Below, piece by piece: positions 1-6,620 of a stretch of DNA of 6,943 bases. The stretch's first letter is position 1, and every line of letters starts with the position of its first letter. Source of the stretch: Nitrospiraceae bacterium UBA2166 (GTDB lineage Bacteria; Nitrospirota; Nitrospiria; Nitrospirales; UBA2166); the NCBI GenBank assembly GCA_002328825.1, contig DCWI01000060.1, forward strand, positions 1-6,943. The letters run 5' to 3'. Below the pieces are notes generated by a model, which ran no database searches, was not told the origin of the DNA, and was given only the letters and a program-made list of their open reading frames with translations. The position numbers and the translations under genes were made by a program.

Positions 1-61
1 GGGACTTAAAATCCCATGGGTGGTAACGCCCGTACGAGTTCGAGCCTCGTCTCCGGCACCA
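1..61 (+). tRNA. tRNA-Leu (anticodon UAA), 3' part
   Basis: The 5' acceptor strand and D-arm lie before the window. What remains folds cleanly. Anticodon stem GGGA (1-4) pairs with TCCC (12-15) around loop CTTAAAA (5-11), giving anticodon TAA at 7-9. A long class II variable arm follows, GGGTG (18-22) with CGCCC (27-31) closed by a GTAA loop. The T-arm is ACGAG (34-38)/CTCGT (46-50) with loop TTCGAGC. The acceptor 3' strand is CTCCGGC, then discriminator A58 and an encoded CCA (59-61). The long variable arm plus UAA anticodon identifies tRNA-Leu reading UUA. Its 3' end lies 16 bases from the stop of an integrase remnant, so it is the likely integration target. Confidence 0.95.
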
Positions 62-77
62 CATTTCCCCTTTGGAT

Positions 78-707
78 TCAAGAGGTTAAGTGATTGACCG
101 TTTGAAGATGAGACCGCGAGGTCGGGGTGGTTTGGTGGGCTAGTGTTAAATAGGTGTTATTTTGGTGGCCTGCGCGATTCAGATCGGCCTCCCGAAAGCT
201 ATTGTATCTTGTGAAACAAGACATGGTTTTGTGTCCACTGATCTCCATGATGGTAAGGCGATCAATTCCTGCTCGCCTCATGTTGGTAACAGTAGTATGG
301 CAAAAATCATGGAACCGAAACCCCTCAATACCCACCTGAAGGCAGGCCCTACGGAATGCGTCCTTAAAACAGCGTATAGGCTTGTCGTTATGGAGAAATA
401 CATGAGAGTCCCGCAACACCCTGACCTCCTGGAGCTTCCTAAATAAGTGTGGTAGTTCGCCGGACAGCGAGAGTGGAATAATCCTCCCATGCTTAGTCTT
501 GGTATCAGCCCCCTTGAGCCTAATAAAGCCGCCCTTTAGATCCACTCTATCCCAAGTCAGATCCAATATCTCCCCCCTTCTCATTCCCGTCTGATACGCA
601 ACAAGATTAATGGATTGAAGATAATCTGGGCAAACGGCCTGGAGTAGATCAAACTGTTCAGGATCCAGAATCTTATCCCGAACGTTATCTTCCTCCTCCT
701 GTCTCAA
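78..707 (-). pseudogene. Tyrosine recombinase/phage integrase, catalytic-domain fragment
   Basis: The fragment encodes about 209 residues of a site-specific tyrosine recombinase catalytic domain, the enzyme that inserts a mobile element at a tRNA 3' end. Visible motifs are TGMRRGE (catalytic Arg about residue 43), TKTKHGR (the beta-hairpin Lys region, about 70-76), HDFCHT (about 134-139), SGHK (His about 160) and the nucleophile in FTRY (Tyr about 169). The second box is normally HxxR. Here it is HxxC, encoded by TGC, one transition away from CGC, so the second catalytic arginine is lost. A full-length integrase usually has 300-400 residues with an N-terminal core-binding domain, absent in this frame. 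The frame has a stop at 747-749 and no ATG; the TTG at 705-707 is only a nominal start. The core-binding residues continue in another frame (see 704-865). The ORF ends 16 bases from the tRNA-Leu CCA, the usual geometry of an element's attachment end. I infer a dead integrase. Confidence 0.85.
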
Positions 708-865
708 AGGTTGGCAGGATTTTGTTGGAGACCTCCCTTTTTCTTGCTAATAGCCCAGGAAAAGATGTGCGTGATACAGGCAAGCTCACGGTTCAGCGTA
801 GCGATGCTTGTAGTCAATCCGTGACGCCTGCGGTGATGCTTTCGGGCACTATCTTCCCCAACCAT
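704..865 (-). pseudogene. Integrase core-binding (SAM-like) domain remnant, out of frame with the catalytic fragment
   Basis: Read on the minus strand from an ATG at 863-865, this 53-codon frame contains TLNRELACITHIFSWAISKK followed by NPANL and a TGA at 704-706. The pattern (T-x-N-R-E-L-A, an aromatic-rich helix, then a closing N-P) is the classic end of the SAM-like core-binding domain of phage integrases. It ends exactly where the catalytic fragment becomes open, and the two frames overlap by only a few bases. One frameshift near 704-712 therefore explains the split. The frame stays open upstream of the ATG for some codons, but those residues no longer look integrase-like. I found no convincing N-terminal arm-binding domain. 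This piece was recovered by reading the frame by eye; a translated alignment would confirm it. Confidence 0.7.
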
Positions 866-996
866 CCGATAGAAGGTAGGTGGCAGGACTGGAGAGGCGA
901 TTGGCGATTTGCAATCCGATAGGGAAGAAGATTTTCTAGCGGATACAAAGTCTCAAAACGGCAATGTTGGCAAGGGTTCTAGCCCTCTAGCGGATA
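864..996. repeat. Two pairs of short direct repeats, 50-51 bases apart
   Basis: ATCCGATAG occurs at 864-872 and again at 914-922. TCTAGCGGATA occurs at 935-945 and again at 986-996. The spacings are 50 and 51 bases. The repeats sit between the integrase remnant and the next gene, in sequence with no other recognisable content. They could be worn recombinase accessory sites, a decayed duplication or chance. I assign no function. Confidence 0.35.
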
Positions 997-1026
997 GTCA
1001 ATGGGGAGAAGCAGGGCTGCCACACA

Positions 1027-1032
1027 GAGGAG
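1027..1032 (+). promoter_or_regulatory. Ribosome binding site of the 1041 gene
   Basis: GAGGAG lies 8 bases before the ATG at 1041. This decides the start. The frame is open back to about 909, but the extra upstream residues are low-complexity, include a repeat-encoded LAD/LAD pair and have no comparable Shine-Dalgarno sequence. Confidence 0.6.
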
Positions 1033-1040
1033 CGTCTTCG

Positions 1041-1433
1041 ATGTGGGTTGAGGCGTTAGAACCGATCACCATCAAAACGAAGGATGGGAGCCAAGATGTT
1101 GATCCCGGAACACCGATCAAACTTTCGGACGAGCAAGCGCGGCGACTCCTAGAGAGTTTGGAAGGCAAGGTACATGCTGTTCCCTCTCCACACTCTCGCG
1201 ATTGGGTTGATCCTAACGATCCACGCTTTAAGAGGCTATGGGCTCCCTTTGTGACATGGCTCGACACCATACGTCCTTCGTTTGGTGAGCGACATCCATT
1301 GTATCGAGCAGCGATACAGGAATTAGACCGGATGGATGCCTCTTGGATCAATGGAGACCTTGAGGGATTCAAATACGCCATTCAGCAGATCATGCACATT
1401 GGTGAACCCCGCCATGCGTTGAAGGTGGGGTGA
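1041..1433 (+). CDS. Hypothetical protein, 130 aa
   Basis: I do not recognise a named family. The predicted protein is soluble, with no signal peptide or membrane segment. Residues about 1-47 look like a small beta-rich unit ending in a short helix: strands around EPITIKTKDG, then DPGTPIKLSDEQARRLLESL and GKVHAV. That pattern resembles short N-terminal domains seen in phage- or plasmid-associated proteins, where a beta segment leads into an 'L-s-x-x-x-A-x-x-L-L' helix. A proline-rich linker (about 48-60) leads to a helical C-terminal half (about 61-120) with several Trp residues and pairs such as RAAIQELDRMD and DLEGFKYAIQQI. The start is supported by GAGGAG 8 bases upstream. It lies between the integrase remnant and the nitrogen operon and points toward the latter, so it may be surviving cargo of the integrated element. 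The role is unknown. Confidence 0.65.
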   Translation: MWVEALEPITIKTKDGSQDVDPGTPIKLSDEQARRLLESLEGKVHAVPSPHSRDWVDPNDPRFKRLWAPFVTWLDTIRPSFGERHPLYRAAIQELDRMDASWINGDLEGFKYAIQQIMHIGEPRHALKVG

Positions 1434-1524
1434 GCGTATTGCTATCATGGCCGGACGCCCAATCCAACAAAGTCATGCCGAGTCATAATGAGCATGGAAG
1501 GCGTGAGGAGTAGGGTGAAGGAAG
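1434..1524. other. Convergent intergenic spacer
   Basis: Ninety-one bases separate the ends of the plus-strand hypothetical gene and the minus-strand kinase. I looked for a stem followed by a T-run on either strand and found no convincing intrinsic terminator. The only symmetry is a CATGC...GCATG pair enclosing TCATAATGA around 1475-1497. Confidence 0.4.
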
Positions 1525-3234
1525 CTACCTGAATACGAGGTAGAGCAGAATCATATTGAGCAAAAAAAACATGATTGTTGTCGAACGCCAAAACCCTAAG
1601 GGGTTGCGTTCGATCAGTGCGAGAGGCCTTTCTTTCAGAAATTGCTGGTTTGGATGCGCAAGGTCATGGATAAACGCTGATAAAGCATCATAGCGATCGG
1701 CCGGATTGGGATGCACAGCTTTTTCTAACGTAGCATCCATCCATACAGGTATGGCTGAATTATATTGATGCCCGGGCGTGTATGCGAATGAATTAATGTT
1801 TCCGACCGTTGGTTTCGGTCCATACGGAAATTTCCCCGTCAGCATTTCATAGGTTAAAACCCCTAACGAGAAAATATCCGAACGGTGACTCCCCGCGTAT
1901 CCTTTCCAATATTCCGGTGCAACATAGTTTGCCGTTCCTAGCACATGGGGACGATCGATCGGCATCATAATTTCTTCGATACCCGCAATTTTTGTCGAAC
2001 CGAAATCGATGATTTTTGCGTATCCGAGCTTATCAATCATGATATTTTCTGGTTTTATGTCCTGGTGGATCATTTCTTGCCGCTGAAACGCACGAATGCC
2101 CATCGCGATCTGCTCCACAATATTGCGAACATCCTGTAGTGCCGGCCTAGGGTTATCTGACATCCACTCCCGTAGTGTGGGCCCTTCAATATACTCTAGA
2201 ATCGTGTAGAGAAACGTTTTGGGGCGCGCATGATCGAGGATTTTGACGACGTGGGGACTATTGAGACGCTTCCCAACCCAACTTTCGTGCAAAAACAGAT
2301 CTATGTATGTGATATCGTCTTCGAAGTTGATGGAAGGGACTTTCAGCAAAACTTGAGTGTTTGTCTTCTCATCAACCGCAAGATACGATTCCGATCGGCT
2401 ACTCGTATGCACCTCGCGGATAATGCGATATCCGTCGAGATTCATTCCAGGTGCAAGCGGCGGCGGGAATGGTAATGCGGTCAGTTGCTGGTAGAATCCA
2501 TGTTTGTCCTGTTCCGGAAGCTGTTCAACGCGTGCAATAAGACTCGTCACGTTATCGGGGCTGCCGCGTGCAAGTGCTTTCATCGCTATCGCCTGACACG
2601 CCGTAGCCAAATCATCGGTATGTTGAAACACGATCTTTGCAATTTCATCGTCGGTAAGGTGATCATGAATGCCATCCGTCAGCAAAACAAACCGGTCATC
2701 TTCCTCAACGGGAATAGACTGATAGTCGATTTTCAGCTCAAGATCAATCCCCATTGCTCGGCTCAAGCAGTGGGTTTCCGATTGCACCTGAATGCGATGG
2801 TCCTGAGTCAAGCATTCTAGCTGTCCTTGACGCGCACGATAGATGCGCGTATCACCGAGATGAAACAGATGGGCGGATCTGGACTTCACTACAATCGCAC
2901 TCAGCGTCGCCACCATACCTCGTGGCGATCCGTATCGCTGCTGACCTTCGCTATACAGCCACCGATTGAGCGCGGAGAGAACCTTTTGACCAGACAACTT
3001 TACCGACCATGATTCCGGCGTGCTGAAGTAATCGTTGAGAAATCCCTCTACGCAGGCATAACTCGCTTCCATCCCCGCTTCACTGCCACTCATGCCATCT
3101 GCAATCACAAGAGCAACGCCTTTCGCCCGACGTAACTCAGGATCGGCGAAGCAAATTCCACACGCATCCTCATTTTCCGGCTTGTGCCCGGCTTCACTGT
3201 AGTGGGCCGATGTGATGATGAGATCTGCTATCAT
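1525..3234 (-). CDS. Bifunctional PP2C-type phosphatase / Ser-Thr protein kinase, membrane-anchored
   Basis: A 569-residue fusion. Residues about 10-237 form a PP2C (PPM) phosphatase: NED at 21-23, ADGMSG at 45-50, the LFHLGDTRIY strand at 123-132, LLTDG at 184-188 and SPDNVT at 225-230. The metal-binding aspartates (D23, D46, D187, D227) are all present. Residues about 267-540 form a Hanks-type kinase: Lys298 in LLKVPS, helix-C Glu317, catalytic HQDIKPEN at 390-397, DFG at 410-412 and a VAPEYWKG activation-segment end. The usual glycine-rich loop is replaced by a glycine-free HTSSRSES stretch (276-283), which I recall as normal in this kinase group. The C-terminus is a single hydrophobic helix (about 550-568), so the protein is probably tethered to the inner membrane. 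Proteins of this architecture lie beside nasA and nirB in pseudomonads (PA1782-type). Here it is third in the operon, 39 bases after the transporter, and faces divergently from nirB. Its target is unknown. I infer a role in regulating nitrate/nitrite uptake or reduction. Confidence 0.92.
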   Translation of the reverse strand: MIADLIITSAHYSEAGHKPENEDACGICFADPELRRAKGVALVIADGMSGSEAGMEASYACVEGFLNDYFSTPESWSVKLSGQKVLSALNRWLYSEGQQRYGSPRGMVATLSAIVVKSRSAHLFHLGDTRIYRARQGQLECLTQDHRIQVQSETHCLSRAMGIDLELKIDYQSIPVEEDDRFVLLTDGIHDHLTDDEIAKIVFQHTDDLATACQAIAMKALARGSPDNVTSLIARVEQLPEQDKHGFYQQLTALPFPPPLAPGMNLDGYRIIREVHTSSRSESYLAVDEKTNTQVLLKVPSINFEDDITYIDLFLHESWVGKRLNSPHVVKILDHARPKTFLYTILEYIEGPTLREWMSDNPRPALQDVRNIVEQIAMGIRAFQRQEMIHQDIKPENIMIDKLGYAKIIDFGSTKIAGIEEIMMPIDRPHVLGTANYVAPEYWKGYAGSHRSDIFSLGVLTYEMLTGKFPYGPKPTVGNINSFAYTPGHQYNSAIPVWMDATLEKAVHPNPADRYDALSAFIHDLAHPNQQFLKERPLALIERNPLGFWRSTTIMFFLLNMILLYLVFR

Positions 3235-3273
3235 GAGGTCATGTCACTTGAAATCAAACATCGGAGCATCCTG

Positions 3274-4749
3274 CTAGGTGACTTCAATTAGCTGTACGGT
3301 CCCGTCCGGCAACACTTCGGCCACATGCCCTTGGGGCTCTTCGAGGAACAGCAGGACGACAGCAAGTGCAGCAATGGTCGATACCGCGATGACAAGGAAA
3401 AAAGTCTGAGGGGAGACGAATGAGAGGACCGTAAGAAGGCACACAGCACCAGTACTGCCATACGCTCCTGCCATGCCCGCGATTTGGCCGGTCATACGGC
3501 GCTTCACAAGCGGGACAATGGCAAACACCGCTCCATTTCCCGCTTGTTCAAAGGCCCCTGCGGTCATCATGACAATCAAGGCCAAGAGAACAGGCCAACT
3601 GCCGGTAATCTGGCTCATCAGGAAAAATCCGACTGCCATCCCCACAAGCAACCAGGAGAGAGAGTACTTTCTGCCAAATCTGTCACTGATGAGCCCGCCC
3701 ACAGGCCGCGCAATGACATTCATGAGGGCAAATCCTGAGGCAAGCAAACCAGCCGTCACCAGCGAAAGCCCGAAGGTGTTTAAGAAGAATAATGGAAGCA
3801 TGGACACCATGGCCACCTCGGTGCCGAATGTGACCATATAGGCGATGTTCAGGACAGCCACTTGTTTGAAGTTGTAGCGCTCAAGCTCAGGCACGACTTC
3901 TTTGAGGGCCTGTCTATTTACTTGATAGATCCAGGTGCTCTGAACGATATAAAACGTCACCACTGCCAGATAAATGATGTTCGTAACTGCTCCGCTTAGG
4001 AGATTGACGTTGGATGGACCGAGTTTCCAGGCAAGTAAGGCTGTGGCAGCGTATATCGGGATGTTCATGAGAAGGTACAGAATGAAATCGCCAACACTGG
4101 TTACCTCCATGCCGCCCGCTCGTTTTGGCTTGAAGTACGTTGCCCCCTGAGGCGTATCGGTGACAGAGAAAAAATAGACAGCTGAGTAGATAAGCGCAAG
4201 AATGCCGGTTGACGCAATGGCATAACGCCATCCATCATCTCCTCCAAACATCAACGCAATGATCGGGAGGCTCATGGCAGCAGCGGCGGAGCCGAAATTC
4301 CCCCAGCCACCGTACAGGCCTCCCGCAAATCCCACTTGTCTTGCCGGAAACCACTCGCCGACCATGCGGATCCCGATCACGAAGCCCGCACCGGCGGCCC
4401 CCAACAGAAATCGCATGAAGGCCAGCTGCTCATAGGTGTTCGCAAAGGCAAATCCCAGGCATAGGAAGCCAGAAACAAACAGCAGAAACGAATAAGTTCG
4501 ACGCGGACCGAAGCTATCCACCAGCATGCCGATGATGATTCGAGCCGGTATCGCTAAAGCAACGTTTAGGATGAGCAACGTCTTCACTTCTTGGTCAGTC
4601 AATTGAAATGTTTCCTGTATCAATGCCATTAATGGCGCATGACTAAACCACACAAGGAAGGTGATAAAGAACGCAAACCAGGTCAAATGAAGAATGCGAA
4701 TGTTTCCTGTGAACGACAACAGGTTCAAATGGGATGTCGGTACCGCCAT
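3274..4749 (-). CDS. nasA: Nitrate/nitrite transporter, NarK/NasA family (MFS)
   Basis: A 491-residue polytopic inner-membrane protein of the nitrate-nitrite porter branch of the major facilitator superfamily, moving nitrate or nitrite into the cytoplasm. Both family signatures are visible: GGLYGGWGNFGSAAA at about 143-157 and AGAFEQAGNGAVFAIVP at about 396-412. The two substrate-binding arginines expected from E. coli NarK are present as R70 (IPARIIIG) and R347 (NVIARPVGG). The cytoplasmic MFS motif DRFGRK is at 355-360. Between the two six-helix halves lies an insertion of about 90 residues (about 206-300) with two extra hydrophobic stretches, so I count about 14 membrane segments. The C-terminal tail EEPQGHVAEVLPDGTVQLIEV is typical of the assimilatory NasA-like type. 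I chose the ATG at 4747-4749 because GGAGGA lies directly before it. An in-frame extension to 4848 would overlap the end of the porin gene. The symbol is by family and context; the direction and substrate preference are inferred. Confidence 0.92.
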   Translation of the reverse strand: MAVPTSHLNLLSFTGNIRILHLTWFAFFITFLVWFSHAPLMALIQETFQLTDQEVKTLLILNVALAIPARIIIGMLVDSFGPRRTYSFLLFVSGFLCLGFAFANTYEQLAFMRFLLGAAGAGFVIGIRMVGEWFPARQVGFAGGLYGGWGNFGSAAAAMSLPIIALMFGGDDGWRYAIASTGILALIYSAVYFFSVTDTPQGATYFKPKRAGGMEVTSVGDFILYLLMNIPIYAATALLAWKLGPSNVNLLSGAVTNIIYLAVVTFYIVQSTWIYQVNRQALKEVVPELERYNFKQVAVLNIAYMVTFGTEVAMVSMLPLFFLNTFGLSLVTAGLLASGFALMNVIARPVGGLISDRFGRKYSLSWLLVGMAVGFFLMSQITGSWPVLLALIVMMTAGAFEQAGNGAVFAIVPLVKRRMTGQIAGMAGAYGSTGAVCLLTVLSFVSPQTFFLVIAVSTIAALAVVLLFLEEPQGHVAEVLPDGTVQLIEVT

Positions 4750-4752
4750 TAT

Positions 4753-4758
4753 TCCTCC
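4753..4758 (-). promoter_or_regulatory. Ribosome binding site of the nitrate/nitrite transporter
   Basis: On the minus strand GGAGGA is followed by ATA and then the ATG at 4749. It lies inside the 16-base gap after the porin stop codon (4766-4768). It decides the start against the longer in-frame reading to 4848 and indicates co-transcription with the porin. Confidence 0.8.
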
Positions 4759-4765
4759 ATTTTCC

Positions 4766-6235
4766 TTAAAATCCGACTGTGGCCATGACGTAGACCCAAT
4801 CCTGATCGGTGGTAAACGATTGGCTATTGGCCAGATTGTTCTTCTCAATGAACTCGCCAGTGAAGAAATGGCCCCATCCAGCGCCGAGTTTGACGGTCTC
4901 CTTAACCGTCGTAAACGCGGTAATGTCTAACTCTTGTCCAATTGATTCCGCCTGATTGTCTGCCGACGATTGGATTTGGACCTCACCGTTGAATCGATAC
5001 CAGTTGTCCTTACGATTGGCCAAACGGAACATGTGATAATCTATGGAGATTCCAGTTTTCGGCCTTGGATTCACCTTGAAACTGAGACTCAGGTCCTGCA
5101 TGTTCCGCCACCCCATAAGGTCCATCACGCCCATCAACGCGTGGTTAGTGGGAAAGAGATTTTCAAAGGTATTGAAGTTCCCCCGCTGATCGTCGGTATT
5201 GTTATCACCATCACCGGACGCAAAGTCGTATTCCACTCCGATGCGAGGGAACCACGGGAGTTCCAAAAAGTTGTAGCCGGCCTTGGCTGCAAATGCAGCC
5301 GCATTGATCTCCAGATCTCTCACCCCAATGCCACCCGTCCGCTGACTTGCGATCTTTCCGAATTGGTAGTCCCCTTCCATGGTGTAATCCAGATGTTTGG
5401 CAAAGAGGGTGCCATCGACTCGGGTACCGATGGTATGGCGCTGCTGATTCGTAGCCGCAGGGGCTAACAGAGATCCGCCAACCCCATTGTCAACGAGGAA
5501 AATCCAGTAGGGTTCAACAGAGACAGTAGGTATCCCTTTGAACGTCCCATAGGCGATATACAGATCTTGGTCATCAGTTCCTTTTCGCTGTTCTGCTGGG
5601 GTTCCCGGAAAACTAACGGGGTCTCTGATCGTGATCTGATCGACATCGTTGTCCCTGGTTCGAGCCCAAATAAGATCGAGAGAACCCACCAGTCGCTCAA
5701 GTGTCATTCGTACGGCGTCAAACGACCGGGCGACATTACTCCACTCGGCATCGCCAATCACGCGGTGATTACCGAAGGCAATGGATTGCCGGCCTACCCG
5801 TAACTGAAGCCCATCCAGGAACATATTGTTTACTTGAAAGTATCCTTGGTGAAGGTCAAGGTTTTGAGTATTGCTAATGGTTCCCGGCTCGGCACCAAAC
5901 GCCCGGGTATCCTGAAGTTGGAGAAAGAGGTTGATATCGGGTGAAACATCATAGCCGACGTTCAAGCGTGTTCTGGATCCAACGAAAGATTGATTGTTTT
6001 GATTCACTCCAGCGTCATTAGGGTTTCCAAAGCTCGAATTGACGCGCCCTTCATACCGCTCGCGAATCTCTGCGCTGATGTTGAGGTTTTCACTGTCCAA
6101 GGCAAACAACGGCGCATTCTGAAAGAGGACCATGGCAAAAATGGCCGCTCGAATCGACGAGGCGCAAGCACCCGTTCCCTCTTTACGTCGGCTTAAGACC
6201 ATACGCTGAGGATGCAGCAAGTCCTGTGCCAGCAA
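4766..6235 (-). CDS. Alginate-export-family outer-membrane porin
   Basis: A 489-residue beta-barrel protein. The N-terminus has a basic patch (SRRK) then a hydrophobic stretch (about residues 25-45, ending NAPLFA), a plausible signal peptide cleaved near Ala45. Mature sequence begins with alternating strands such as ISAEIRERYEGR, SFVGSRTRLNVGYDV and INLFLQLQDTRAFG. The segment LRVGRQSIAFGNHRVIGDAE followed by WSNVARSFDAVRM (about 145-177) is the hallmark of the Alginate_exp family. The chain ends in ...ATVGF, a terminal Phe as expected for outer-membrane barrels. The start is ambiguous. TTG at 6233-6235 has AAGGGG five bases before it. The ATG at 6200-6202 gives a 34-residue signal peptide but lacks a clear Shine-Dalgarno sequence. 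The next gene, a nitrate/nitrite transporter, starts 16 bases after its stop, so I infer it passes nitrate or nitrite rather than alginate. The family name reflects homology, not proven substrate. Confidence 0.87.
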   Translation of the reverse strand: MLAQDLLHPQRMVLSRRKEGTGACASSIRAAIFAMVLFQNAPLFALDSENLNISAEIRERYEGRVNSSFGNPNDAGVNQNNQSFVGSRTRLNVGYDVSPDINLFLQLQDTRAFGAEPGTISNTQNLDLHQGYFQVNNMFLDGLQLRVGRQSIAFGNHRVIGDAEWSNVARSFDAVRMTLERLVGSLDLIWARTRDNDVDQITIRDPVSFPGTPAEQRKGTDDQDLYIAYGTFKGIPTVSVEPYWIFLVDNGVGGSLLAPAATNQQRHTIGTRVDGTLFAKHLDYTMEGDYQFGKIASQRTGGIGVRDLEINAAAFAAKAGYNFLELPWFPRIGVEYDFASGDGDNNTDDQRGNFNTFENLFPTNHALMGVMDLMGWRNMQDLSLSFKVNPRPKTGISIDYHMFRLANRKDNWYRFNGEVQIQSSADNQAESIGQELDITAFTTVKETVKLGAGWGHFFTGEFIEKNNLANSQSFTTDQDWVYVMATVGF

Positions 6236-6375
6236 TCAATCCCCTTGTTAGGACTATCGGTAACAGTCACAACACGTTCGAAGCTTATACTGCTCTTGGC
6301 TCCGAAGAGAGGCACGATAGTGCTAGTAGCGTTGCCAGGCTGCGACGTCATTAAGCCGGCAAGGAATAGGGGTTT

Positions 6376-6463
6376 GGACTAACTCTTTGCAACAATTATG
6401 TCGCACTAATTGCATGAACTAACTCTTTGCAGCAATTATGTCGCACTAATTACATGGACTAAC
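6376..6463. repeat. 40-bp tandem direct repeat, two full copies plus an 8-base third start
   Basis: Copy 1 is 6376-6415 and copy 2 is 6416-6455. They match at 37 of 40 positions, differing at unit positions 2, 17 and 37. A third copy begins at 6456 with GGACTAAC and then stops. Each unit starts GGACTAACTCTTTGCA (GAACTAAC... in copy 2) and carries a dyad, CAATTA-N8-TAATTG in copy 1 (6393-6412) and CAATTA-N8-TAATTA in copy 2 (6433-6452). The 40-base period is near four helical turns, so the dyads would lie on about the same DNA face. The position between divergent nitrogen genes suggests operators for a regulator. That is inference. Confidence 0.85.
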
Positions 6464-6566
6464 ATAAACATTCGCGGTTCTTCTCTTATCGAGTTCTGTA
6501 GCGAATCGAAGGAAGTACGAAGTTTTTCACGCTATAACTGCATTTACGAGACACACACCCACGAAA

Positions 6567-6578
6567 AGGGGAGGAGGG
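6567..6578 (+). promoter_or_regulatory. Strong purine-rich Shine-Dalgarno tract ahead of a leader ORF
   Basis: AGGGGAGGAGGG immediately precedes the ATG at 6579. It is the best ribosome-binding sequence in this intergenic region, yet it does not serve nirB. The frame after it closes at 6618-6620, and nirB lies in another frame. Confidence 0.45.
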
Positions 6579-6620
6579 ATGAGGTTTCACAGGAGCTGGT
6601 ATGTAGCTTGCTTTATCTAA
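6579..6620 (+). CDS. Possible 13-codon leader peptide upstream of nirB
   Basis: ATG at 6579 opens a frame reading MRFHRSWYVACFI, then TAA at 6618-6620. It is preceded by an unusually strong Shine-Dalgarno tract (6567-6578). The stop codon falls at the centre of a 13-bp palindrome (6613-6625), and the ORF ends 23 bases before the nirB TTG. That layout would suit translational coupling or an upstream-ORF control of a gene with a weak TTG start. The peptide has no run of one amino acid, so classical amino-acid attenuation is not indicated. The ORF is very short and could be chance. Conservation of the start, stop and Shine-Dalgarno sequence in relatives would decide. Confidence 0.3.
   Translation: MRFHRSWYVACFI

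Noticed and set aside
909..1040. Upstream extension of the 130-residue hypothetical protein
   Set aside because: It is low-complexity, partly made of the short repeats and has no Shine-Dalgarno sequence; GAGGAG supports the start at 1041.
998..1381. 127-codon minus-strand frame opposite the hypothetical gene
   Set aside because: It is a shadow of the plus-strand frame that has the better ribosome binding site and protein-like composition.
1475..1497. CATGC...GCATG hairpin as a terminator between convergent genes
   Set aside because: The stem is short with a long loop, and no T-run follows on either strand.
4750..4848. 33-residue N-terminal extension of the transporter
   Set aside because: It overlaps the porin's 3' end and is unlike any NarK N-terminus. 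The ATG at 4749 has an excellent ribosome binding site.
4970..5467. 165-codon plus-strand frame opposite the porin
   Set aside because: It is antisense to a well-supported beta-barrel gene and has no recognisable domain.
6325..6342. Sigma-54-like TGGCA...AGCA on the minus strand for the porin operon
   Set aside because: The spacing is again 11 bases, so it should not work as a -24/-12 promoter.
6374..6390. Sigma-54-like GG...GC promoter in repeat copy 1
   Set aside because: The GG to GC spacing is 11 bases instead of 10, and copy 2 has GA instead of GG.
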